NCBI GenBank assembly: GCA_037043015.1
Contig: CM073326.1
Span: 2,914,001-2,978,000 of the forward strand
Reading direction: 5' to 3'
DNA: 64,000 bases
Origin: Bryum argenteum
Lineage: Eukaryota; Streptophyta; Bryopsida; Bryales; Bryaceae
Made by a program: the position numbers and the translations under genes. The notes beneath the pieces were generated by a model. The model saw only the letters and a list, made by a program, of their open reading frames with translations. It did not search any database and was not told the origin of the DNA. Below are positions 1-10,189 of this stretch, piece after piece. How positions within the stretch are numbered: position 1 is the first letter of the stretch; the number at the start of each line of letters is the position of its first letter.

Positions 1-478
1 AATCATCCCTGGGCAATACAAGCTCCTCTCTGGTCTTCCAACAGGTCCTCACAATGATGGCCGACAATTCCAAGATGAAGGCAAGTCCCATGTAGATATC
101 CCACATGTAGAGGCGACTGTAAGTAAAAAGGATAAGCAAGGCTCCAATGTTGACGAGGTTAACAAATGATCCAACAACTTGAATCCGCGACCAAATGACT
201 ATGAGTGCTCCTTGTAACCTTGGCATAAGGAGAATAATGCAGGCACCTTGTAACCCTGATAAGAGCATGAGGATGGCCGACAACATGAACCAAATTGCAG
301 AGCCTTTTACGCTATTTGGAATAATCCTGATATTCCTGGGTGCGCTCGGGTCTTTGAAAGAGGAATATGCGTTGGAAACGGAGAACAAGAAGGTAGAGAC
401 TCCAAGCATCCACATCGATATGTGCAAGTTAAGAAGCACTGTACATAGTGTAAGCATCATTTGCCGTGCTCGAGCCAT
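1..478 (-). CDS. Four-TM membrane protein, copy 1 (3' end outside window)
   Basis: The frame is open without a stop from the ATG at 478-476 down to base 1, so about 159 residues are seen and the C-terminus lies outside. It is a close paralogue of the complete gene at 27801-28289 and a distant one of 21998-22522. Four hydrophobic stretches are separated by short polar loops. A conserved WSRIQ-type motif precedes the third segment, and a basic WKTREE-type stretch follows the fourth. The size and four-span layout resemble small plant membrane families such as CASP-like proteins, but no diagnostic motif lets me name the family. An internal near-repeat of about 12 residues (LQGACIILLMPR then LQGALIVIW) is shared with the 28-kb copy and missing from the 22-kb gene. 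No function is assigned. Confidence 0.7.
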   Translation of the reverse strand, partial: MARARQMMLTLCTVLLNLHISMWMLGVSTFLFSVSNAYSSFKDPSAPRNIRIIPNSVKGSAIWFMLSAILMLLSGLQGACIILLMPRLQGALIVIWSRIQVVGSFVNLVNIGALLILFTYSRLYMWDIYMGLAFILELSAIIVRTCWKTREELVLPRDD

Positions 479-859
479 GTTGCGTTTAGACAAACGAGAC
501 TGCAAATGTCGTATAGTATCTACACATACATGTACATCAAGCTCAACATTACAAAGGATTCATGTAGTTATTCCACAATTGAGATGATTTCCTTTAGAAT
601 TGCAATCATAAGGAAATGAAAGGCAAACAAGTACAGATGAAGGTGTTTACCGAAACCCTAAACCGACGGCCTTCTCCGGAGCTCTTGCTTCCAATCCTCT
701 TGCTCCGCACACCGGTCCTTCAGTGTGTTTTATCAATTGAGTACAACTTTGGAAACAAGGATTGCGAAGATTAAAAACCAATAAAGCATTACATTAGGAG
801 CATCGCACTCGAAAGAGTATAAAGGAGAAGTGAAGGCTCAAAGCAAGGAGGCATTACGA

Positions 860-1095
860 AGAGGGATGAAGGCAAGTTGTTGTGTTAGAGCACGAGGGGT
901 TAAGAAGAGAGATGAAAGGAAGTTGCTCCGTTAGAGCTCGAAGGATTCAGAATAATGATGAAAGGAAGTTGCCGCGTTAGAGCATCAGGGGTTAAGAATA
1001 ATGATGAAAGGATTTGCCACGTTAGAGCACGAAGGGTTAGAATAATGATGAAAGGATGTTGCCGCGCTAGAGCACTAGAGGTTTTAATACAAGAG
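860..1095. repeat. 46-bp minisatellite (copy 1)
   Basis: About five imperfect copies of a ~46-bp unit are present, with core GATGAAAGGAAGTTGCCGCG followed by TTAGAGCACGAGGGGTT and an AGAATAAT spacer. The same array, expanded, is at about 28670-29035. Short ORFs on both strands here are translations of the repeat and are not genes. Confidence 0.8.
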
Positions 1096-1387
1096 GTATT
1101 AGTACATAGCGATTTCTTTACATTTATCCCTCCCACTACAATAATGTCTATATGTTTGCAATATGAAGACTTTTATTGTTTGCAATAACATCATTACTTT
1201 TCATCTTTTCAAAATTATTTCAATGCAAGACTTCAAGTCTACCTTTAGGAAGACTATGGTATCCTATACAAGAATAGATGGCTCACTTTGAAGTTCAATT
1301 TTTTTGGAGAAACAGAATTATAGTTCGGAGAATATACAAGTGTCCTCCGAACAAGCAAAACATAAAATATATTTGAATAATCTGTCA

Positions 1388-2160
1388 GTAAGGTCCTCCT
1401 TGTTTCAATGGGTGAGCTCTTCATAAGTGTTCTTTAACCCCTAAATTTCCTTGTTGCAAAACGGGCTAAGTCACAAAATTTGACCTTCCTTTACATCAAG
1501 CTCAAAAAATCCCAATCTAAGAATTATCTAAAAGATTCAACCGTAAGATCTAAAAGTTAACTTGACATTCGTCTCACATACCAAATTTGAACCGTTCCTT
1601 CCTTCTCAATTGTGAGATTATAATGGTCAAAGTTGACTGAGTTTTTCTCCTGCGGAAACCTCCAAAACCCGTTTCGGGTTTTAAGGAAAGTTAGGGGTTA
1701 AAAACTACCCCATGACCCCGTTCCCTCGTTAATGGTCCCCTTGCTTTTTAAGATTTATAGCATGTCGTCCATTCCCTTCTTCTTAGTTCCTCGTGCTTTG
1801 TAAGATTCATAGCATATACTCCGTTCCCTCGTTCCTAGTTTCTAGTCTCATGTTTAAATTCTTCATTCTTTTCTTTTTTTTGCTAGTGGCTCCCTATCTC
1901 CAAACTCATGCTTCTTGTTCCCATTCTATGTTACTCGTCCCTCGTTCGACAACTCCCCTTCTTGCTTTTAATCATTCGTTCTTGGTTTCCATCATTGATT
2001 CGTTCCTAATTCCCATCAAGCGTTCTTGGTTCTCACTATTTATTCTTGGTTTTCATCCCCCCTTCCCGGTTCCTACTTCCCCTCCGATCTTCCCTTGATC
2101 TCCCGTTCACTCCTTTGCGCTCATTTGCATGATCCATTTTCCTTGTCCCTTTGACAACTT
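1388..2160 (+). repeat. Interspersed repeat, copy A, split by a MITE
   Basis: The flanks 1388-1437 and 1698 onward match the block at 2397-2900 (TGAGCTCTT then CAAAAA-ACTACC, then CCTTGCTTTTTGAGATTTATAGCATGTC) and, inverted, 3176-3455. The right part is pyrimidine-rich with many TTCC-GTT-CCTAGTT variants. No coding potential is recognised. Confidence 0.6.
1438..1697 (+). mobile_element. TTAA-flanked MITE, copy 1 (piggyBac-type ends)
   Basis: A 260-bp element is bounded by TTAA on both sides (1434-1437 and 1698-1701). Its terminal inverted repeats read CCCCTAAATTTCCTT at the left and CCCCTAACTTTCCTT at the right when inverted. It has no ORF. TTAA target duplication with CCC-initial ends is characteristic of the piggyBac superfamily. 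The insertion sits inside an older repeat whose uninterrupted paralogues lie at about 2440 and, inverted, about 3390-3410. Confidence 0.75.
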
Positions 2161-2389
2161 AATTTATTATTGAAATCTAATAAGCTTTTAATAAAAATCG
2201 AATACCACATATGGAAACTCTTCAAAATCTTAAAAACTCTTCATGGTGTGTATACATCACCAAATAATGATGACCATGACCATGCATTTATGGATCGCCA
2301 AGGACATAGAGATATCAATTGTATTATTCTGTATATAGAGATATACTCATGTCCTTTAGACTCACAAAAATAAGAATAGTCGCTCATTT

Positions 2390-3455
2390 GTAAATAAGGT
2401 ACTCCTCGTTCTAATGCATGAGCTCTTTATTTGGTGCCCTTCAAAAAAACTACCTCTTATCCCCGGTCTCCTAGTTGATGGTCGCCTTGCTTTTTGAGAT
2501 TTATAGAATGTCCTCAGTTCTCTTCTCGATTCACGTGCTTTTTGAGATTTATAGCATGTCCCACTCTCTAATTTTTTGTTAATGGTTCCCTACCTCCAAA
2601 CTCCCATTCCCGGTTCCCATCTTATGTTCCCGGTTCCCCATCCTCCAACTCCCCTTCTTAGTCCATCATTTTGTTACTGATTCCCATCATTTGTTCCTAG
2701 TTCTCATCATTCGTTCCTAGTTCTCATCATTCGTTCCTAGTTTTCATCATTCGTTCCTAGTTTTCATCATTCTTTCCTAGTTCTCATCATTTGTTCCTAG
2801 TTCATCGTTCCCATCATCCTATCTTTTGTTCTTGGTTCCTAGTTTTCCTCACATAATCCCTTGATCTCCCATTCACTCCTTCTTTGCTCCCATTTCCATG
2901 TTCCATATTCTTGTTCCTTGGACTTCTTGTTATATTATCTCTGAACACTACAAAAGAATACGTTTTTGTGAATTTCTATTCCATATGAGCCAATCAGAGA
3001 GCCCGTAGCCCCTCTAAAAGCAGAAATTTACCAATGATTATTTTTTACCAATGAAATCTAAAAGAAAGCAAAAAAGCTAATGGGCCTTGGCTATATACAC
3101 TGCATGAAGAGTGCTAAAGATTTTGAAGAGTATCGGTAAGTGGTATTTAATTGTTATTAAGATTTTATTAGATCTTGATAATATAACAAAGAGTCAAAGG
3201 GATAGGGAATATGGAACATGAAAATGGGAGCAAAGAAGAAGTGAACGGGAGATCAAGGGATTATGTGAGGGGAACTAGGAACGGGAACAGAAGATAAGAA
3301 CTCGGAAGTGAGGATGGAAACAATAAACAAATAATGGGAACAAGGAACGGATGATGGAAACCATACATTACCAAGATGAAAACTATAGGGGTAGTTTTTG
3401 AAGAGCACTCATAAAGAGCTCCTCCATGAGGATGAGGAGGACCTTGCGTTGCCTT
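2390..3455. repeat. Long imperfect inverted (foldback) repeat
   Basis: The left arm (about 2397-2936) and right arm (about 3176-3455) are inverted copies of one repeat. For example, CACATAATCCCTTGATCTCC near 2850 reappears inverted near 3250. A second inverted match joins 2974-3020 and 3477-3520, around GAGAGCCCGTAGCCCCTCT. Within the left arm, 2660-2815 is a tandem array of a ~20-bp unit CATCATTCGTTCCTAGTTCT. It is non-coding. Confidence 0.65.
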
Positions 3456-3520
3456 TTTTAGATACTTTCTTGTAGATTTAGAGAGGCTACGGGCTCTCTC
3501 ATAGGTTCATAGAGAATGGA

Positions 3521-4639
3521 TACTCTTTTAAATGTATTCTATTATAATGTTGAGAGATGAAACAAGGTGGTAGGTACAAACATGGCGAAAAAGCACTTAT
3601 ATTGCACTAAGGGGATGAGATTGTGATTCCTTCAAGATTGAAAACTCACTTTCTATATCCATGCATTGATTCCATATTTTGCCTTATACCCAACTCTACT
3701 ACACCATAAAAACTAAACTATATATTACTCTATTCATTGTAAGAAAAGTTAATTTTTATTAAAAGTCACTTCTTTCATTCCTCTCAAATAAGAATATAAA
3801 GTCAAAATTTAAAAACAAAAACATAAAAAATGAAAATAAAAAGCTTACAAAAATATAGACATTCAGTCAATGTACTCTAAATAACCACTCGCTAGCAAAA
3901 AAAACCATACTTGATACGCACTTTGTTCGCAATACGAGCAAGTGATTATAAGGGAGTGATTAAGGAAATTACAAGTGACCCTCAAACCAAGAATTGTGAC
4001 TCTTTGAAATCTTATAAACACTTGCTCAACTGTGTATAAAGTGGGCCTTAATCATAAGTGACTTCACAAGTCTTCCAACGTCGCTTTACAAGTTCACACT
4101 TCTTCACAACACATCATACTTGGGACAACGATGTTTTCCTTTAAAACCTCACAAAGTTCTCACTTTCGAAAATTCCTCCGTCACATCATACGTTCATATG
4201 AGCTACCACTTTGAAGCAATTCTAATATATCCCTTTCGAGAACCCACTTCAAAACAAATGTACAAGACATGCAATGGCATCCTTAAGAAATAGATAGCTC
4301 CAATCATGTGCTTTACAATTTGAAAGTTTCTGATAGGCCCGGCCATTTGAAAGGTTAGAAACAGTCCATTATAATAAGGACGTTTCTACGCATTTATAAT
4401 AATCATATAATAATAATAATACTAAGCATGCTGTCTCTAATGATGATCATAGACAAAAAAGTTGGTTGAATGTGCAAAAACGAGGTTCTACCTATAAGTT
4501 TGTACAAAGCTGTCCAGAAATTCAAGTCTCTGGCGTTAAAGGCCTCGAGTTTGCAACCCTCCCTTGTCAGTCACCGTGCAAGATGTCTCCTGTGGCCGTG
4601 CCGAATGCTGCCTGTCACCGTGCCCCCTTCCTTTCCTTC
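3521..4639. other. Intergenic, AT-rich
   Basis: There is no ORF or family match, and no tRNA-like fold is seen. The last ~200 bases (about 4440-4639) lie downstream of the UVR8 stop and probably hold its 3' UTR. Confidence 0.5.
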
Positions 4640-7600
4640 TCATAGTGTGGTGCGCATACGCTTCGTGTCGGTATCAGGTACATTGGCATCTCCAGAGGAA
4701 TCTTCACTTGCGCCCGGTACTTCAAGATCCCCTCCTTCAAACTAGAAATACCATAACCCCCAATAACTTATGAATCCTAAAAGTGTAGAAATTGCGGCAT
4801 ATGTGTAAAAATGTTTCACTTAAGAGAACAAAAAAAAATTTGAACTTGAACGTTATTTTTAATGCAAAGCCAAAAGCACTACACTAAACAGGTGGATTAG
4901 TGTTAGATTTTAATAAGATTTGAAAATGCTATAAGTTCTTAAGAAAAAATTACCAAGAGCAAACTAGTGAAGGTTCCCAATCTTGACCAATGGGAAGTGT
5001 AAAATATTGGTCAACAATAAAAACTTACAACATGTTTATGTGAAATAATGTATTTACAACACTAATCTACCTATTCAGAGTACCAGAGAGGTGTAATATT
5101 TCCTAAGCTGAACGGCTCATTCCACCACAAGCTTGATGGAATGAGACATTCTTGATGAAGAACTTGGTGAAAAGACCACGCTTTTCCACTACTAAAGTTA
5201 TAAGCATTAGATGTCTTAATTCCCCTGATCGATACTCAAGATTTGTTTGAGAATCTTGCATTCTAGCACCAATACCCTCAATCATTCCAAGTAAATAATA
5301 GTTCGGATTAGTCATCAATTCTATAAATAAAAATTCAAAATTGCAATCTCTATTGGTTCAAGGTTGGACCTCACTCTCATTGTACTCAAATTTTACGCAC
5401 CAGAGAAGATTACTTTTTAAATACAAATAAGGTAACCTAAATTTGGTTAGAATTTACCAAACACGAAGTTAATTATACTCTTACATATTGTTGAGACTTA
5501 AGACACTTACTTGGGCAGTTTGATGAAGTTGTCTAGCCAGAGGTCCCAAGGTCTCATCTGGCACTACAGCATATCTCTCAGCCGGTGATACCCAATTTGA
5601 TGCTGTTTAATTGTAAAACAGGCTCAGAAGTGGACTCAAAAAATCAAATAAAAACGGGCAGCCAAAGAGAAAAAAAAATTTTAAAAATTTTAAAAAGCTT
5701 ACTTGTGCAATTGGTGGTTCCAGAGTGTTCAATTTGCTGACATGCAAAGCCATCAGTGCTTAAAATCTCTATTCTCTTGGGCGTCGACCTGCCAGTGAAT
5801 CAAAAGCTTAGCCCTATATCACAACTAAAAAAATTACAAAAACGTTCATATTTGTTTTATTGGTAACCTATTAGGAGCTCATCAGCAAATAAGAAAATTG
5901 TACCTATCAATAGCATCTCCATGACCGAGCTGACCACTTGTACCACGACCCCAGCTATACACATTCCCCCTGTCGGTCATGGCCACTGTATGTCTCCAAC
6001 CGCATTGAACAATCGTCACTTTCTGCACAAGAATTTAAGACAAAAAAAAAAATGGTCAAGAATTGTGAGTTTTGACTTTTTTCCTTTCTGAATGAGTTGA
6101 TCAATACTAGTTCAATTCAATTATCAACTTCTAATATTGATCATGAAAGTATTAGCCGACTACTAACACAAACCCATTGTTTTCAACTACGAGTCATTCG
6201 TAAGTTGAAATCTTCTCAAACAAGGGAGATTCTTTCTCATTCAAGGACAACCTAAAATGCAAAGGTTTGTATACCTGGTCGACTAGAGCCTTTACAAGCT
6301 GCGGGGAGTTTTGATCGTCGGTGTTCCCACATCCAACTTGACCAAACTGATAACAACAAAACACCCAAAGCAAATGAGGACCAAAAAAACCTCAAAAGCA
6401 TAAAATGTACCGACACTCCATGTTCGAACGTCGAATACTCAGAACACAGCACACGAGCATCTCCTCAAAAAAAGACCCACACTTGGATAACTATCATTCA
6501 ATTGAGGAAATGGAGGGACTGCAGAGGGAATCATATGCTAACCTTGTTCCAACCCCAGCCATAAAGACGTCCATCGGAGTCCAATGCAAAAGTATGCCGC
6601 CATCCTCCGGTGATCTGAGAGAGAGAGAGAGAGAGAAGCAACAAAGAAGCAGTTTGAGATTTTATTGAAAGCTGTAAAAGTGGGCATTTTAGGAGAGAAG
6701 TAGTGGCATATTGTAATAGAATAGAAAAAGAGGACATACAGCTTCGATCTTCTTGTCTTTCAATGCTTGAACATGAGCCGGCACAAGATGATCGGCGAAG
6801 TCGCCGTGGCCCAATTGCCCATACTTGCTCCACCCGAACGTGTACAAGTTCCCGGACTGCGCCACTGCAATTGTGTGACGCCACCCGCATGCCACCATAT
6901 TCATCAGCTCCCCCTGGATACACGATTAAACACAGCTATATGAGCATCTATTCAAGCACATAAGTGTTGCTGTTGTTGGAAATGTTGAATGATTCCTCTC
7001 ATTCAACATGAATGGTATTGTCAGTGAGAAGAATCATTTGACGGAGAGACTACTAATACTACTCGTACACTAGACTCAATAATTTTATTCTAGCTGAGGA
7101 TGGTCTTCTTTAGGCCTAACATCAACCGATAGTGAAGTAGTATCCCAGTGAGAAAAAGATCATTTGACAATGAGACTATAAAACACAAGTAATAGTTGTA
7201 GCTTCCTACTACCTTCATAAATAAGACTTGATTGTTTTGTTGTACATAGGAATGAGAATAGTCTTTTTCAGACCTGATTAAGAGTTCATTTGTCAGCTTT
7301 GATAATGGGAATGAGAATAATCTCCTTTCGTTTTATTTCCCGACTGTTACTGTAGGCTTTTAAGGCTGTGTCAACCTTATGAAACAATGGGTATTAGAGA
7401 GGACAATAAACTGATCTTCTGGCGGATGAGAAACTATGAAAGGAATCATTCTTTTAAAGAATGTGGTGGTAGGAGATGAGGATTAGGGTTTACAGCGACG
7501 GCAGCCACTTCGCCAGGCACCAAGCGATCTTCCCGGTCACCGAGTCCCAAATTGCCATACCGACCCCACCCCCAGCCATACAACTTCCCATTCTCCGTCA

Positions 7601-9021
7601 CGGCCGTCGTGTGCTCCGCTCCTGCAGCCAACATCTTGACTGCCACACCCTGCGCACCACTCACTCCATCCATCCATCAATTAAACCACCCCACTTCCAT
7701 CAAAACACGCCCAAAAAAATCATCATACAACAACCATATATAATAATAATATCAAAAAAATAATCATACAACAACCATATGCAATAATAATATGAGCTCA
7801 AGATTCTTGTGTACCTCAAAAGCAGTAACTTTCCGTGGCACCAGTACATCATCCGTGTGGCCCAGTCCAAGCTGACCATTTTGATTTCGACCCCAACTGC
7901 CACAACACAGAAAAGTTCAAACTTGTAACACAAATCGCTCGCACTCTAAAAGTGACACCTTTTGTATATGAAACAATCGATGCGAAACGAATAGCCCATT
8001 TTGCAAGTGACACCTTTTGTATGAAACAATCGATGTGAGACGAATGCCCATTTTTTTTTTGCAAGTGACAGCCACATATCATAGCGTTCACTTTGGGCAT
8101 GTTATGCTTCGTAAGAATGCGCGTTGCCCAAAATAGCCATGAACACTCTACAATGAAGAGGAAACAACTAGAGTAGCCAATTCGCGAGGGACAGTAAGAG
8201 TGTTCTCTAAGTTTAGAGTGAGCAACTTCCTAGCTTAGAGTGAGGTGTAGAGTTTCAATTTATTTCGCGTTCTAAATTTCGCTGTGTACAGCAAAATCAT
8301 ATCGTTCGGGAAAACTAGGGTAGCCGATTTTGCAAGGAAGAGCACGTTCTCTCAGTACTTTAGAAAGTGGTTTGTTGTGGTACCTGTGTACTTCCCCGTC
8401 AGCAGTGATGGCCAAACAATGGCTGTCCCCACAAGCAATTTGTTTAATCTCGAGGCCTTTGAGAGCCTTGATGGGGTGCGGAATGAACAAGTCACTGGAG
8501 TTCCCATGGCCGAGTCTACCGAAGTCACCCCTGTCAACGATAGAAAAGCAACACCACTTTTAGACCACAATTCTGCTTTTACATACACACTCATTTAGAG
8601 TATAGTTTCGTAGAATACCAGCCCCAGCTGTAGACAGTTCGGGTGGAGTCCGAGCGAGCTGCAGTGTGATCCGCTCCACAAGTGACGGACGAAATCTCAC
8701 AATCCTCCAGAGCAGTGATAATGGTGGGGAAATGACGCTCTTCGGCATCGCCGTGCCCGAGTTGCCCGTCTTCTCCTCGTCCCCATGAGCACACCAAATC
8801 CCCAGCTGCACACACACACAACCAAGAAAAATAAAATCAATCATGGGTTCGAATCACTAGGTTAAAATCAAAATTCCTCGGGTGATCAAAGAAAATGCTG
8901 GGTGGTGATCGGTGATGGCTTGCTTACAAAGTAGGGCAACCGTGTGACTAGCGCCTGCAGACAGTGCAAGCACTCGCCTCCTCGGACCTCCACTTGTTGA
9001 AGCAGCTTTCGTATCCCCCAT
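4640..9021 (-). CDS. UVR8: UV-B photoreceptor UVR8 (RCC1-repeat protein)
   Basis: Spliced from 12 exons, all GT-AG: 8928-9021, 8619-8805, 8384-8530, 7815-7896, 7494-7649, 6740-6913, 6543-6614, 6275-6346, 5904-6022, 5703-5788, 5511-5602 and 4640-4741. The phases join perfectly to give 460 aa (Arabidopsis UVR8 has 440). The protein is a seven-bladed RCC1-type propeller. Three GWRHT motifs place Trp at 233, 285 and 337, the same numbers as the UV-B-sensing tryptophans of Arabidopsis. The COP1-binding VP motif is at V410-P411 in RYAVVPDET. The last exon ends with TDTKRMR, matching the basic C-terminal tail of UVR8. Known role: UV-B monomerises the dimer, which then binds COP1 in the nucleus. The residues after VPDET (LGPLARQLHQTAQ) are unlike Arabidopsis. 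The start at 9021 aligns with family N-termini. Confidence 0.95.
6614..6645 (+). repeat. GA/CT microsatellite in UVR8 intron
   Basis: A (GA)n run lies just upstream of the exon 7 acceptor on the minus strand, where it serves as an all-CT polypyrimidine tract. Confidence 0.7.
7715..8070. repeat. Short tandem duplications in UVR8 introns
   Basis: Two duplications flank exon 4. The first is a ~43-bp unit with ATCATACAACAACCATAT at about 7721 and 7763. The second is a ~55-bp unit with AGTGACACCTTTTGTAT and ATGAAACAATCGATG at about 7950 and 8007. Neither alters coding sequence. Confidence 0.7.
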
Positions 9022-9202
9022 CGATCCCCGCTTCGATTCCCTCCACAGACACACACACAGACAGACACTAAAACTAAAACAGACTACACACGCTGCTTCG
9101 GTATCTTCTTCTTCTAGGTCAAGCCAATTCCTCCTCTATCCTCATTTCTCTCTCTCTCTCTCTCGATCTCGCTACCGCTACTGCCGCATTGGCATCAATC
9201 AA

Positions 9203-9395
9203 AGGTGGCACTTTTGGAAGGGAGAAAATGGGCTTGAACTCTAGCTGGATAGGGGGAAAATGTCCGCTCTAAAGGTGGCAGTTTCGAAAAGGGGGAAATG
9301 GCTCGAAGGTGGCACCTTTGGAAGGAGGGGGAATGGCTCGAAAGTGGCACCTTTGGGAGGGGGGAATGGTTTCGAAGGTGGCACTTTTGAGCTGA
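9203..9395 (+). repeat. ~35-bp tandem repeat upstream of UVR8
   Basis: About five imperfect copies of a unit around AAGGTGGCACCTTTGGAAGG followed by a G-rich tract and AATGGCTCG are present. The array lies 180-370 bp upstream of the UVR8 ATG, behind a (CT)n run near 9150-9166, so it sits in the promoter or 5' leader. Each unit contains the small palindrome GGTGGCACC-type core. Confidence 0.7.
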
Positions 9396-9485
9396 GAGAG
9401 AGAAGAAGGAGTGGCACAGGGGGGGAGTGGGGAGTATGTGTGTCTGTGTGCAGTAGGTTTTTGGGTGTTCGGGCCAATGCGGGGG

Positions 9486-10080
9486 TTTGATTTATATTTG
9501 TTTATTCTATGCTCATTACACTGATTCGATTGGTGGAAAACTTATAGCAGACTTATGGGTTGCTGCTGCAGAACGGTACTGTACTGTGACTCTATTCACA
9601 CCTGGCCTGGGGGGGGCGCCCCGGGCCAGCCAAGTACTGACTTTTTGCAGTGTCTGTGAAGCTTTGTGGGATATTATTCTTATGTACCAGTGTGTTGGGG
9701 TATCATGTCCTCCTTTCAGTGGTTACATGTCTCTTTGGTCAGTTGCGAATTGAGGGGTCGGAATCACATCATTCTCTTTCTTTGGAGAGTGAGGATAAGG
9801 AGTTTTCTGGTGTGAAAAGGTTCCTATATGTTGGTTGTCAACATTCACTCTTGAAGTACAAGAAGATAAACTCCAACCTATTTAAAGGCTTGCGTGAATA
9901 GAGTGTTTGTTCGACCTATTCTTGGATGCATGCCTCAAGGTCATCACACTAATGGCGGGACTATTAACCCCTCTCGGGATGAATACTATGCTAATTCCTA
10001 CCTAGCCACTAGTGCCTTAGAGATACCGGAGATGATATCTCCCAAAGGCCCCCCCCCCCCGGCCACTAGAGTTGGGTAGA
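9486..10080. other. Intergenic with G/C homopolymer runs
   Basis: No gene is recognised. A GGGGGGCGCCCC cluster near 9610 and a C10 run near 10051 stand out. The part from about 9950 to 10040 (CCCTCTCG through CTAGTGCCTTAGAGATA) has a diverged match at about 45925-45990, so it is part of a dispersed repeat. Confidence 0.5.
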
Positions 10081-10081
10081 A

Positions 10082-10185
10082 TATGATGGTGAGCACCACG
10101 CCGGCATGGGGAATAGAACCCACGACGTCCTCATTGGAGGCCATGAGCCCTAACCACCAAGCCGAGGCGTGTGGTGCCTTAAGAA
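10082..10185 (-). mobile_element. tRNA-like (SINE-type) head, degenerate
   Basis: Read on the minus strand, GGCTTGGTGGTTAGGGC resembles an internal Pol III box A and GGGTTCTATTCCC a decayed box B, about 35 bases apart as in a tRNA. No cloverleaf can be closed, so it is not a functional tRNA. The adjoining 9950-10050 segment recurs near 45925-45990, which would fit a SINE body. This is an inference from motif spacing. Confidence 0.35.
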
Positions 10186-10189
10186 GGAT

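Larger units (their letters stand above)
1..1290. repeat. Segmental duplication, unit 1
   Basis: This block aligns in direct orientation with about 27815-29260: four-TM gene, its upstream region, a 46-bp minisatellite, then a common tail around 1090-1290. The two differ by scattered substitutions and by array length. The spacing is about 27.8 kb. The left end of this copy is cut by the window edge. Confidence 0.8.

Noticed and set aside
5103..5318. Possible UVR8 exon (71-codon minus-strand frame)
   Set aside because: No acceptor gives an open phase-0 frame joined to exon 11, and the translation is unlike any UVR8 tail. The exon at 4640-4741 fits both phase and sequence.
10082..10185. Functional tRNA gene
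   Set aside because: Box B is mutated and no acceptor stem or cloverleaf can be formed.
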